A stretch of 64,000 nucleotides of DNA, from assembly GCA_951217055.1 (NCBI GenBank), contig OX578276.1, forward strand, positions 114,188,313-114,252,312, given 5' to 3'. A program made the translations under genes and the position numbers. The stretch's first letter is position 1, and each line of letters begins with the position of its first letter. Under the pieces are notes generated by a model. That model saw only the letters and a program-made list of their open reading frames with translations. It was not told where the DNA came from and ran no database searches. The DNA is from Gerris lacustris (Eukaryota > Arthropoda > Insecta > Hemiptera > Gerridae). This document shows, piece after piece, positions 13,296 through 24,952 of this stretch.

Positions 13296-14157
13296 ATCAT
13301 AAAAAAAATATCACTTTTATTTAAGGAATATTGTTTACCATCTAATTATGTTATTATAATTAATGTTCTTTAATAAATAAAGAGTTAACAATACACAATA
13401 GTTTAAGGATCATTTGAATCAGGTAATTCAAATATTGATACCTTAACAAGTTAAATAATGATTACCAATTAATTATGTAAAGAGAATTTATGTACAATAA
13501 TTATTTTATGTATGGTCATTGAACACTGTCATTTTGTAATTTTATTCTTTAGGTATATAATAGTTTTAATGTGTTAAATGGACCGAAATGAATACATTTT
13601 TATTTTTCATAATATATATATTCATATTGTTTGTATGATGTTAATTAATAAAATATATAGTGTTTAAATAAATATACATTTAAATAATAATCCATACACA
13701 TAAAAGTCAACGTGGCTTTGTTTGTGTGATTGATTATCTTATGTGTATGTTCTTTTTAGGTTCTTTAATTTTATGTGGTGTCTGAACTAAGCTTGGCGCA
13801 CACATACTTGTCATCTTCCTGGTAAAAATACTGGTATAGTTTTTTTTTTTCTAATACTCACTTGTTTTCAAATTGGTGGCCGTTAATGTGCTACTTTTAA
13901 AGCAAAACCTCACCTAAATACCTATAAATCATTACATCACATTGGAAACTGGTAATAATTCTGGAATCATGAATTTTGGTACAAAGCTTGCTTTATCGAT
14001 GTAAATTTCCGCTGTGCAAGAATATTTTTTCTTCCATAATTTTGATTAAAAGGGACGGCCATTTTCTATACATTTTTATGGTTGCTATATCTCCCAAACC
14101 TTGAAATTTAAAATTAATTTACTTTTTATGACATAAAAATTTATAATATGTTTTTCG
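13296..14157. other. AT-rich spacer
   Basis: Nothing recognised apart from homopolymer and AT-rich runs. Confidence 0.4.
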
Positions 14158-14556
14158 GTTGAACTAGCCTATACGGGGCATCATGTATAGAAATGCAAAA
14201 ACACTTGCACGTATAATAAAAGTCGTTTCTATATATTGATAAAAATAAATTCACCAATTATTATTCTTCTTCTTCATTTCATAAGTTTTTTCTTCATAAA
14301 ATTTCAATCTTCAGTTCTCTATTTTGAGACACAGCTGTATACAGGTCGATTTTGGGTATTTTGGGAGTATGTATCTGTTGTAGATTACCTGGGCTTTGAT
14401 GTAGCGTATCTGGTTTTTCAAGAGAGTATGAAATGAAAGAGGATACCTAAATAATGCATTTTATATCAATATACAAGAAACACTTTAATTATGTATGCAT
14501 TATATTTGTTAGTTTTTGCATTTCTATACATGATGCCCCATACAGGCTAGTCCAAC
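14158..14556. mobile_element. TIR MITE of about 400 bp
   Basis: 45-bp terminal inverted repeats: the left reads TTGAACTAGCCTATACGGGG onward to ..GAAATGCAAAAAC and the right is its near-perfect complement (14512-14556). The interior is AT-rich and non-coding. I cannot tell its superfamily; no clear target duplication. Confidence 0.75.
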
Positions 14557-14805
14557 CTGTTTTTCTAATTAATGGTGGCCGTGAAATTATTAGTTTGGCT
14601 AATTAGTGGTGGACGTGTTTCGAAGCTAAGTCCCCTTACTAATGTTTTCATAATCATATCTCGGAAGTAATGAAGCTAGAGTATCCAAACTTGATATAGT
14701 AATTATTATGTTGATTTAGACGTTCAAAGCCAGGCTTAATTGGATCCACCATTTTAATTCAAAATGGTGGACTATCTTAATTAATATTTGAGATTGTAAT
14801 ATCTT
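14557..14805. other. Short AT-rich spacer between repeats
   Basis: Includes two partly repeated lines (AATTAATGGTGGCCG, AATTAGTGGTGGACG). No gene. Confidence 0.3.
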
Positions 14806-14897
14806 TTACTTTAAATCAAATTATAATTATCAATAACTACGGGAGACATACAGAGAAAAATAGACCCCCGCATCGGGACTTAAACCACATCCTCTCG
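14806..14897 (-). mobile_element. tRNA-derived SINE fragment (reverse copy)
   Basis: Read on the minus strand it gives a T-arm-like GTGGTTTAAGTCCC followed by the same body as the plus copy at 15187 (GGGGTCTATTTTTCTCTGTA, TAGTTATTGATAATTATAAT). The tRNA 5' part is missing. It forms one arm of a palindrome with 14898-14966. Confidence 0.55.
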
Positions 14898-15013
14898 TGC
14901 GGGGGTCTATTTTTCTCTGTATGTCTTCCGTAGTTATTGATAATTATAATTTGAATTAAAGTAAAATTTAATCTTTCCGTAGTATGAATACTACCAAAAA
15001 CTTAAAAATTTGA
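14898..15013 (+). repeat. SINE body copy, other arm of the palindrome
   Basis: Complement of 14806-14872 over about 65 bases, and a direct repeat of 15255-15373 over about 115 bases, ending CCAAAAACTTAAAAATTTGA in both. The 25-base loop (14873-14897) is the tRNA-arm remnant of the reverse copy. Confidence 0.65.
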
Positions 15014-15186
15014 ATTTCTAATAGATTGTACTAGGTACAGGTACTAATTGAGTACTTGATAATTATAAGCGTTAATTCTTGATATAGTTCTATTGCCGTG
15101 AATATTTGGCTTGCTAGATTTGTAGAAAAGATTGAAAGCTTGGATTCGGGGAATTTGTATCGGTAACGACAGAGAAAAATCATTCT

Positions 15187-15374
15187 CCCGTATAGCTCAG
15201 TTGGTAAGAGCACCTGTAAAGGATTAATAGGAGGACCCGTGGTTCAAGCCCCGGTGCAGGGGTCTATTTTTCTCTGTATGTCTCCCGTAGTTATTGATAA
15301 TTATAATTTGATTTAAAGTAAAATTTAATCTTTCCGTAGTATGAATTCTACCAAAAACTTAAAAATTTGATTGT
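15187..15374 (+). mobile_element. tRNA-headed SINE
   Basis: Starts with a tRNA-like head: A box TAGCTCAGTTGG (about 15193), D-arm GCTCAGTTGGTAAGAGC, an anticodon arm CCTGT..ATAGG with a 9-base loop instead of 7, and a B box GGTTCAAGCCC (about 15242). It runs directly into the SINE body GGGGTCTATTTTTCTCTGTA and ends near AAAAATTTGA. The oversized loop and absent acceptor pairing argue against a working tRNA. Two further body copies sit within 400 bp upstream, supporting a dispersed element. Confidence 0.6.
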
Positions 15375-16724
15375 AATATCTCGAGAACCACTTGAGCTAG
15401 GGAATTAAAATTGAACCAAATATCATATTCCAAACCACTAGGAATATGATACAACACATACCGGATAATTAAATGTAATTATTTTATGACTGCTATGGTG
15501 ATTAATTCACGACTTATTACGAACTTAACAAACGAATTATTAATTTTTAATTTATATATTTATATTCCAATGTTCCATTTAATTAAATAATCCAGTAATT
15601 TTTCATTTAAATTCGATATTTAAATTGCTAGCCTCCCGAGAATATGCGGCATTTTTTAAAATTCCATGATGCATAAATATACGAAAGTTTAAGTGAATGT
15701 CTGAGATTTAATGGTTACTCGAACAAACAAAAAGAATATACAATCAAATAAATGTACAATATTTGGTAGTTTTTTTTTTTTTTTTGTTTCCTAAAGGAAA
15801 AGTATCTCGGTCTAGTTCTAAAGTCGTTAAAGTTGACTTCTAGACTTGTGGAAAAATTTGAAAGCTTACTTCGGGACTAGGTATCGTTATCGACAGAGGA
15901 AATAGAAATAGAGATGGTGGTAGCAGATCGTATCTACCAACTACCTGGACTCTGCTGAAGGATTAGATATGATCATAGAGTCCTGCTCATCTAAAAAATA
16001 TTAAGACTTGCTGAACATTTGATTCCTCAGCTAAACTACGTATTTAAATGTATATTAAATCTTAAATATCTCTTGTATTGTATTATTTCTGTAGTATAAA
16101 GGAGAATAGGAAATCTAATTGCAATATAAAAGTTTATACATTTGTCTCTATTATCGTATATTTTTATATGCATTAACTTCAGATATTGTTTTTCCTGTGA
16201 AAATTTTTTAGACTTTACGTTATTACATATGCTTTTATTCTTCTTTTTAAACTCGACAAAGAATTATTCATTGAATTACAATATTTAAATTAAATGCAGT
16301 TATTAAGGAATATTGAGTAGTACAGAAATGCTCGCAACCAGCCAAGTTGAAAAAATAGATCATGCAACATTGGAATCTAGAGTACCCTTCTAGTAATACG
16401 CATTCTACATTCTATAGATGAAAAAAACATAATTTTTTATTAAGGATTTAGAAACATCCTTTCTTAGAGGAGAAGTACAACTTGTATTCTAGGAATAAGC
16501 ACATCTAATAAAGTAGTTTGAGGAAACTATGCGATTTACTATGCAAATATGGAAATATGCAATTCATTACTAATTCAGATATTAATGAATTCAGAATTAT
16601 ATGCATAATGCACATCTATATTATAACTTTACAACAGATGCATTATGAGATTAATTTATTTTTTAATTAGTGCAATTATTGTCTACATAAATTTAGTCTA
16701 ATTTTGTTACTAAATACAATCCAT
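15375..16724. other. AT-rich spacer
   Basis: No gene seen. A T-run of about 15 lies at 15771-15785. A stretch at 15826-15900 (GTTGACTTCTAGACTTGTGG, then a ..TATCGTTATCGACAGAGG stretch) loosely resembles 15110-15175 and may be a repeat remnant. Confidence 0.35.
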
Positions 16725-16728
16725 TTAA

Positions 16729-17718
16729 CCCTAGAACGCTAACCATATTTTTTAACCTCTTAAGACTAACCTTGAGTCATATTGACTCCCAAATCTATTA
16801 TACCCAGTTTTATTAAAATATGAAGGGCTAATATGAATAATATTTTTTTAACACGTTTTAGTGCTAGTTGAAGGGACACTTGGGTGCTTTGTTTCCCATA
16901 AAAAAAACATTTTTTTTACTTTTAATTGTGGTTTTTCAATCTGGACTACTATTACATATCCGGTATTGTTATCTACCGGAGTGGTTTAATTTACTTTTTT
17001 TATGTAACTTTTTTCTTTCCTTTCCTTTGGTTTTTCTATTTCGTAAATTGTTTCAATTAATTTATCATTTTCCTCAACATCGCTGATGGGATCAAAAAAG
17101 GCATTTTCTATTTTCAAATCAGGGTCCAAATCACAACCGTCGCCATTATTGTCGAATACGCTCTTTTTCATAATCGGTATCTGAATCGGCCATTTCCTTC
17201 ATCAAGTGATAAATGTCGTTTAGATCATTCTATTTTTTTCTCCATTATTTGACTATATTCATACTCTATTAACTTTATATAATTTAGACATATAACGACA
17301 AAAAAAAAAATGTAACAATTTATACTTATAAATGAATAAATTACAATTATATTACCTTTAATTTGAAATAATTATTGAATTAAAAGTTATATAATATTTA
17401 ATTTATAAGATTTAAAATGCCAAAATAAACAATAACACGACATACCATTCTAAAAAAATACTATTCTGCGTCAAAATGACCTACAAAAAATTTACGTGTA
17501 AGACTAAACAGGAGTCAAAATGACTCCGTGACTGCAGAAAAACAAACGATATGTCCTCTTTAGAATCTGAATGTGAAACTGATAGAAGTGTAGAAGGGTC
17601 ATTCAAGGGTGGGAGATAGCATAGCTGAGATGTGGGACCTCTGTGTTTTACAGAGACCGTGCATTCGTAGTTGAAAAAAAAATGGGAGTCATTTTGACTC
17701 CAGGTTAGCTTTCTAGGG
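16729..17718 (-). mobile_element. piggyBac-like non-autonomous element
   Basis: Flanked by TTAA on both sides (16725-16728 and 17719-17722), the target site piggyBac duplicates. Termini are CCCTAGAACGCTAACC on the left and GGTTAGCTTTCTAGGG on the right. Subterminal GAGTCATATTGACTCC / GAGTCATTTTGACTCC motifs occur inside both ends. An acidic ORF on the minus strand (17171-16986; starts MKKSVFDNNGDGCDLDPDL) resembles the acidic N-terminus typical of piggyBac transposases but stops after 61 residues; the catalytic DDD domain is absent. So this is a deletion derivative of about 990 bp. Confidence 0.85.
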
Positions 17719-17988
17719 TTAAAATTGTTAAATGAGTTATTCTACATATGTATTACTTTATTGTTTCCGAGCTTACCGGAGGTAGCGGAAACTATGTGAT
17801 CGTTCTTTGAACCGTCTGCGCTTTTTAACATTTGCTTTAGAGATACTTCAATTCATGTAAATATCAAAACAATGTTGACACATTAAAAAAACAGGGGAAA
17901 GAATTAAACAAATTAGATAATAATAGCTTTTAAAAGCATAAAATCAATAAAGTACGTGATAAAATGCGAGGAAGTTCTGTGCCACACC

Positions 17989-19182
17989 CAGGGCCGTTTC
18001 TACTAATAGGCAAGACTAGGCGGCCGCCTAGGGCGGCAACATTTTAGGGGCGGCAAAAGGAAGGGGAAAAATGAATATTTACAAAAAATTGAGCATATTG
18101 ATTTAGGAGAGAAAAAAAATAAATGTAAGAAAAATTAAAAATACATTTTTTTTAAAAAGCATATACCCAATTACTTAATATGTGTTTACTTTGACTAAAT
18201 AAACTCAAGTGGAGACAAATTAACAACTCTTGGTTGAAAATGGCCAAAACAAGTGAGATGTAAATTTTGTTTTGATGAGAATGCCAAATAAATTGAAACC
18301 TATCTGCGCAGTTCCATGAGCCAATAAAGACTCGTAGGACTAGCCACAAATTTATAAGAAAAAGGCATTTTTTGACGGTGAACTTTTGGCGCTAAAAACG
18401 CAATGTTGGCGGTAAAAATCATAGGAGTCATATAATATATTTATTTGTAATCTACACTTCGGTAGCTTTCATTAGATACCAATCAAAAATGAATCACTGC
18501 GCACGAGCGCACACAAAATTTGCAATTTTTAAAAATTAAAAAATCCAGCCTTATAATATCATCGCCTCACCATAAGGTATTAGCATGAATCATTTCATAA
18601 TTTTAGGACTAGCCGTTATAGGGTGGTTGGGGGGGGGGGGGGTGCATTGTTTTGGGTGAAATTTGGGCCCTATAAACGCAACATTGGCGGTAAATATCAC
18701 AGGAGTCATAAAAAGTAATATATATTTGTCATCTAATCTTCAGTAGCTTTCATTTGAAACCCATCTTGAAAATTAAAAAAAATTTTAGCTTTGCACATTT
18801 TGGCGCATAATAAATGTTTAACTTCTTTATATTTTTTCTATGTGGGTGAAAATGTTACACCAGTATTTCAAATTTCACATCTCTGGCGTGAACGGTTCGG
18901 GGGATGGGGGATGTAAACCAAAGTACGACGGACAGACAGACACATCACCCTCGGCATTAGGGTTTCGAGGATGATTTACGAAACCTAAATAACAGTCTTT
19001 ATTTCTATAGTTATTTAATTTTTGATGTAATTTATGTTACATAGAAGTTCTTCTACATCTAATATACATTCATTTCCAGGCCAGGATGACAAAGGGAGGA
19101 AGTGTTGATAGTGGGGGGGGGGGGGGGGGGGGGGGGTATTTACTTTTTGCCTAGGGCGGCAAAACACCTAGAAACGGCCCTG
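17989..19182. mobile_element. hAT-type non-autonomous element
   Basis: Perfect 8-bp target duplication GCCACACC (17981-17988 and 19183-19190), diagnostic of hAT. Termini CAGGGCCGTTTCTA and TAGAAACGGCCCTG are inverted repeats, and the CCTAGGGCGGCAA motif follows inside both ends. No transposase ORF. Its interior is largely taken up by a family D element (about 18370-18990) and two long G runs (18627-18641, 19113-19136). Confidence 0.9.
18370..18990 (-). repeat. Family D element inside the hAT element
   Basis: Ends at 18957-18989 in a hairpin TTAGGGTTTCG..CGAAACCTAA preceded by GACAGACAGACAC, the same head-plus-TCTG layout as 57100-58095 read on the minus strand. The internal segment around TTTGTAATCTACACTTCGG..GCTTTCATTAGATACC occurs twice (about 18390-18495 and 18665-18770) and matches 57519-57575. 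Confidence 0.6.
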
Positions 19183-19215
19183 GCCACACCCAATGGCAGT
19201 CTATTTTTTTGTTTT

Positions 19216-19859
19216 TTGTTTTAATATGCTTAAAGGCACACTCTTATAAGATCAACTAAGTCATTAGATATAATAGCAATATAAGGTACATTATAACTTT
19301 AATTACAAGGTAAATTTATATAAAATATCCCATTACATTAATAATATATCATATTATGATAAGAAAAAAAATAATATCACAGTCCATTTTAATAGACAAT
19401 AATATAAATAGGTATATGTAGTCCCTTTATATTAAAAAGATAATTTATTAAATCTTTAAAGTCTTTAGGTGTAAATAAATTACTCATTTATAAATGGTGA
19501 TATTTCATCCCTTAGTTTGGGACATCTTCAAATCTTGATAGAGGTTGTAATTGTATTATCTTTTAAAAGTTTAATTCCTTTTATATCCTCTGAATTAAAA
19601 TATGAGTCATGATTTAATTGTCTAGTTGACACATAGTCACTGAATCTAATAATTCTGTGGTAGTTAAATTACTTCGCATTTTTTTGCGTGGGACTCCAAG
19701 CAGAAATTAATCTTTAATCTCTTTTTATTTTCTTTTATTCGACTTTATTCTTTCCAACTGAACAGAGAAATAGTTCCTACCCATTAATAGCTATCTACTG
19801 CTTTGGGCAAAATCAGTAATATTTGTATTTAAAAAAATCGGATGCGGGGCATCTCGATA
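19216..19859. other. AT-rich spacer
   Basis: No gene or recognised repeat. Confidence 0.4.
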
Positions 19860-20370
19860 CTTTTTCTTACCAAAAAATGGTGACAGATATTAATTTGTAA
19901 TATGGAAGGCTTACCTTTCTTATAGAAAGGTATGACTAGTGCGAATTTCTGAAATTATTTAGCCTAAGATTTTTAAAGTTCAAAAGTAGATATTTTCAAA
20001 ATGGCTTCACATTTCAAAACGAAATTCAGTGAAAATGTTTATCTTACAAAGAGGTGCAAATTTCAGTTCCATCGAAAATATTTTAGATTTATTACGAATT
20101 TTCGCTTACTCAGAAAAATGGGCTAATTAATGATGTCAAAATGTATGATTTTCCGGGCTGCACAACTGCATGTAAGGACTGGTGTTTGTACCAGGTTTCA
20201 GTTCTTTACCTTAAAATCTGTGGGCGTTTAAGCGTAATACAGACAGACTTCCAGCTAAAAACGACGCAAATCGTCTTGGAAACATTTAAAATGGATAATT
20301 CCATTGAAATCTTGGTTTCGGTTTTTCGGGTGAAAATAATATTTTTCCTATGGCTAAGTCAGGAACAACA
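19860..20370 (-). repeat. Divergent family A copy
   Basis: Shares with the A elements at 44-46 kb and 50.5 kb an ordered series of blocks: AAAATGGTG.CAGATATT, a GATTTATTACGA block, TTTCCGGGCTGC.CAACT, GTAAGGACTG, the AACGACG/GGATAATTCC segment, GGTGAAAATAATA, and a decayed head hairpin TTTTTCCT..AGGAACA at the right end. Read on the minus strand the hairpin comes first. Confidence 0.55.
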
Positions 20371-20770
20371 TGTTTGTATAAACAATACAAACTTGATGAC
20401 TATAATATACTGAACAGTGAAACAATAAAAGATGATAATTATTTGATATACTTGAGCCAAATTGTAGGAAATGGTGATTTGTTTATGGGTGAAAATAAAG
20501 TAATTCATACATTGGAATAGATTGACGGGTCTATGGAAAATAGCGCAAGTTATTCAAATCCTCGGTAAGAATTAAAAATAATGATAAAAATCGGGTTCGA
20601 AACACATAATGTCATGGTTGAACACACTACAAAAACACAATGCTTGTGATAAAAATGTAGGCAAGCATTAAAATTACTGTAAAGAGCACTACAGACTTTG
20701 AGGCATGCTCTGGGATACTAGTTGTTGGAAACCATACTAAAAGTAACGAACCATTAGATTTATTAATTTC
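20371..20770. other. AT-rich spacer
   Basis: Nothing recognised. Confidence 0.35.
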
Positions 20771-21088
20771 ACCTTCAAGATTACCGAAGGTATCGAAAGC
20801 TATGTGATCATTGTAAAAGAACGAACATTTTTTATACCTCCGATTTTAAAAATTCCAAGACAAAAATCCGATTCAGACATAGGGAAACATTTTTGGTTCC
20901 TTACCTGTCTGTCTATCGCTCAATTTGTGCAAACCAACATATTATCTCAAAAACTTGTCGTCTGATTTTAATGAAATTAAAATTGTAGGTCATTAACAGC
21001 CAAATTTTGCTCCCATGTAAGTTTGGATGGTTCATCGAAAGTAGCACGCGAGGAAGCCACACTAATTGGGAGGCTATTTTGTAAAATA
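20771..21088 (+). repeat. Family F copy, partial
   Basis: Head-like TTCAAGATTACC..GGTATCGAAAGC, then the conserved lead ATACCTCCGATTTTAAAAATT, CAGACATAGGGAAACAT and a CTGTCTGTC remnant, ending with tail-like GCGAGGAAGCCACACTAATTGGGA. Hairpin arms are mismatched, so it is a decayed copy. Confidence 0.7.
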
Positions 21089-23299
21089 ATATCTACGCGT
21101 AGTTATTTATTTGTTATAATTCTTTCATGTTGTGTTGAAATCGTATTCGAAGCAAAATTTCGAAAGAAAAATAAATTATTAATTATTCTATTTTATAATA
21201 TTGAATAGACCATTCAATTATTAATAATAACTTTATTATATTTATTTTATTTTTTCATAAATGTAACGATTATAATATTATTACATTTGTATGTGTACTT
21301 ATGCTGCTTGCACATAAATAAACTTTTACTATTGGTTAAAGCAAATGAAAGAATTGTAATAGAATTGATAAGTTGTATTGAGAAATATCAATTAGTATTT
21401 GTATGATCTATTAATAATGGTTAATTAAAAATATGATGTGGTCTAATGCTAGTTAAGAATCATAGATCAATTTTTAGATATATCTTGTTGAAAAATAATA
21501 AATAAGTTATATCACTAAAATAGAGGTAATCCATTTAATGTTGTAATCCAGTATTGAGCACTGTAGAATCCATCTTGAGGCCTTCTTGATAGTTTCGCGA
21601 TTGTTGTACAAAACACTGTAATAATATTATCACTAAAATAAATAATACTTATGTTACACATAAACCATATCTACTTTATTCTTTTTTGAAACATGACACT
21701 TACTAAAAGTATGACAGTATGAAGTGGCGTCATAGCGATCACTGGGAACTCTGTATGGTCCAAGGAGCGCTATATAGCTGAAGAGGTGAGCCTGCCAGGA
21801 CTAAAGGGACTTCTTGCAGGAAGACAGATCCTGCGAACCCCCTCCTACCACAATACGACCAATCAGAATCCTTCTAGAGCTTTCCTTACGCTCCATATAC
21901 CTCGGTCAGCTACTGACACGAGTCTACGCACTCAACACTTAATGAAAAAAAAATCACTTTCCCCCTCTAATTCAAAGACTTGCAATAACATTCAGTTTCC
22001 TTAATTTTCTTTACTCCTCATATCAATTTTTTACAATGCATGAAGATAATAGAATTTTTATTTTGTTTTTCCGGCCGTAGTTATGAAAGTCGGCTATATA
22101 TAAGTCGGTTACACAGTTATAATTAAAGTGTAGTGTTATATTATAACACTACAGGATTTCCAGTTTAGACTATTTAGATATATTGAAAACTATTCAACAT
22201 TATCCTCTTACTATTAGGAACCATCTTCTGTGATATCTAACAGTTCTATGCTTATTATTAAGCATAGTATAGTTTTAAAGCATAAAAACAACACAATGCA
22301 AATCATGATTTTTGTTTCATAGTAAATTATCAAATGTACAAGAAATTACTGACACAACTTATAATTAACATAAAATAATGTCTGTATTAAGGTACAAAAT
22401 TATTCGTTTAGACTTAATCGATATACTTATCATAACAATACATATACTTATATAACAATACACTTTTTGGTAAATAAATTTACCAAAATGCTTTCTTCCT
22501 AAAATTTATATTTATAAAATGTCCCATTTATTTTTGAATTATAGCATAAAGGCGTGTAATTAACATCCATTTAGATTAGACTAAAATGAAAAGTGAGGAC
22601 ATGTTATTGTTGTATTGAAACAATTGACTCCATTATAAATAGTTTTCTAAATATAAGGAAGTGTGTGTTTTAGCAATCATGTCCTTATCTTTTTTTTTAT
22701 AGATTCTCAATTACTTGCGTTGAATTGTAAATAGCCCCTCCTGCGTCTTAGGGTCTGAGGAAATTACATAAAACAACTTTATACAACGTTTGATCTAAAA
22801 GACATTGATTTTATTATGGTGTTTTTGGGGTTCCGCTTCTTTGAACTCGTAGAGGTGATTGTCTGCTAGAAAGGTTTCTGTTGTTTTTTTGTCTTCTTTT
22901 TTACGTTGTTATCCTTTCTAGGAAGAAAGAATTTCGGGGTTTACAATAGAGGCAAATTTATCTAATGTGAACCCAGAAACAGCTCAAACGATTAATGTGG
23001 TTAACCTGGTGCATAAACGAATTTATAGAATACTATTATAATATATAATTTAAGGAACAAATTTTTACAGGTTTATAAGAAAGCAAAAACCTTTTTAAAT
23101 AATACTGTTTCATTACATCACCATGGGACGTTAATGTTGTTAAGACAATAAATTCTTATTGATTATTTGCAACCAAGTCTTATTTAGCACGAAGGGCTCT
23201 TTGCTTCAATCTACCCTCGCTTGATTTATCCATTCGGTCTTAACATTAAAATATAATGTTGGAATATTGCTGAATATTATTATATATTATTTTATTAAT
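21089..23299. other. AT-rich spacer with a GC-richer island at 21700-22010
   Basis: No gene assigned. The island at 21700-22010 contains CTATATAG, a CCAAT box in CGACCAATCAG and a fair splice donor AAGAG/GTGAGC (about 21785), so it could be an isolated promoter/first exon. Its ORF (from 21786) has no known domain. Confidence 0.3.
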
Positions 23300-24465
23300 G
23301 CTTCCGAGCTTACGGAAGGTAACGGAAGCATTGAGTTCAAATTTGAGAACAAAAACATCTTATGCCTCCGATTTTAAAAATTCCAAGACAGAAATCCGTT
23401 TCAGACATCAGGGAACATTTTTGGTCTCACCTGTCTGTGTCCGGGAATCCTGAAACGTGTGACGATAGCTTGAGTAAATGTCGACCGATTTTGATGAAAT
23501 TTGGTAGACATGTTCATTTTACCAATGCCCATGACGAGTTCGTTGAACAACGTTATCCGCGCAACACTCGCGTAAACGTAAACTTCTATTTTAATATTGG
23601 TATTTTAGGTCGGGGAAAAATTCAAACTTCATCTATTCAATGAGACAAACATTTTTTTTTTTTTTTTTTAAATACAATTTTTTAGTAAAACCAACTGCGA
23701 CACCGCTATGGAGTGTTAAAGATCGCTAAAACTATTTTAGCGATTTTATAGTTTTTACACAATACAATATAAATAGACTGCCAATAGGGGTGGCACATAG
23801 CTTCCTCGCATCCTATCATGTACTATAACAATTATTGTTATATTACTTTATTGTAATATTGTTTATTTTATAAAAACTATTAATAGTTTTAGCGATCTTT
23901 AACACTTCGTAGCGGTGTCGCTGTTGGTTTTACTAAAAAATTGTATTAGAAAAAAATGTTTGTCTCATTGAATAGATGAAGTTAGATTTTTTCCCCGACC
24001 TAAAATTCCACTTTTAAATTTAAAGTTTACATTTACGCGAGCGTTGCTCGTGAACGCTTGGACGGATAACGTTGTCCAACGAACTCGATCTGGGCATTGG
24101 TAAAATGAACATGTCTACCAAATTTCATCGAAATCGGTCGACATTTACTCAAGTTATCGTCGCACGTTTCATAATTCGCGGACACACAGACCGACAGACA
24201 GACAGAAAGACAGACAGACAGACAGACACGAGACCAAAAATGTTCCCTGATGTCTGAAACGGATTTCTGTCTTGGAATTTTTGAAATCGGAGGCATAAAA
24301 GTTTTCAGTTTTCAAAAGTGAACACAATGCTTCCGTTACCTTCGGTAAGCTCGGAAGCAAAATAAAGTTATATAACAATAATGTTAATGTTAATGTTAAT
24401 ATAACAATAAAGTACATGATAGGATGCGAGGAAGCTATGTGCTACACTAATTAGCAGTCTATTTT
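23300..24465 (+). repeat. Family F copy with a second F copy inserted in it in reverse
   Basis: The forward copy starts with its hairpin at 23300 (GCTTCCGAGCTTACG..GGTAACGGAAGC), is interrupted near 23771, and shows its tail at about 24395-24465 (GCGAGGAAGCTATGTGCTACA..TTAGCAGTCTATTTTTT). The piece between is a reverse copy. Forward lead encodes a fortuitous ORF (MPPILKIPRQKSVSDIREHF) that recurs in other copies but is never long or complete. Confidence 0.75.
23772..24358 (-). mobile_element. Full-length family F element (about 590 bp), reverse
   Basis: Head hairpin at 24358-24329 (minus: GCTTCCGAGCTTACC GAA GGTAACGGAAGC), a TCTG array at about 24190-24230, the core CCGATTTCGATGAAATTTGG with ACATGTTCATTTTACC, and a tail GAGGAAGCTATGTGCCACCC..TTGGCAGTCTATT at 23772. 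The string GGAAGCTATGTG occurs at the hairpin end in several copies and at the tail end in others. No transposase. Together with the interrupted host copy it makes a ~1.1-kb palindrome. Confidence 0.75.
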
Positions 24466-24925
24466 TTTATTAAGCAAAGAAAACTTTGTGAATAATAAAT
24501 AAATCATTTAACTTTAGCAAGCATTTAGAAATATCTAATAAAATGTAAACTTTGAATCGTTTAATTGGTTATCATCAGTCCATTGAAATTCCTTATTTAG
24601 GTTAGTAAATAAATTAATTAAGAATAAATAATTAATATATTATAAAAATAATAAATAAGAATACTAATAATTTTGTCATCCAACATTAATAACACTACAT
24701 CTGAGACGTTAGATCTATATTTTTTGATTAATTGACTTATGCAGCTTCCAAGATATCAAAGGATATTTTTCTATCAACTTCAAGCCTTGGTTGCCTAAGA
24801 GATAGTATAAAATAATGATATTTAATTAAATAAATTTTATATTATCCGATGTTTGTCTCTCATGTGACCTATCCTAGGGCTTTCTTCTTTAATTTCATTC
24901 TGGTAACTATTCCTATTATTTATAT
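24466..24925. other. AT-rich spacer
   Basis: Nothing recognised. Confidence 0.4.
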
Positions 24926-24952
24926 TGCCGAAGGTAACAGAAGCTATGTGTT
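24926..24952 (+). repeat. Family F head fragment
   Basis: GCCGAAGGTAACAGAAGCTATGTG, i.e. the right arm of the F hairpin plus the next bases, without the left arm. Confidence 0.5.

Larger units (their letters stand above)
17763..19215 (+). repeat. Family F copy split by a hAT insertion
   Basis: Head hairpin GTTTCCGAGCTTACC .. GGTAGCGGAAAC at 17763-17792, then internal F sequence to 17988. The F tail (CCAATGGCAGTCTATTTTTT) resumes after 19182. The split falls inside the tail motif GTGCCACACC. Hairpin arms carry a matched change (C to T in one arm, G to A in the other) compared with other F copies. Confidence 0.8.

Noticed and set aside
15187..15262. A functional tRNA gene
   Set aside because: The anticodon loop is 9 bases, the acceptor ends do not pair, and the sequence runs straight into a repeated SINE body.
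23772..24358. Family F as a Helitron
   Set aside because: It has a terminal hairpin, but no CTRR 3' end or TC 5' end could be fixed, and no Rep/helicase ORF is present.
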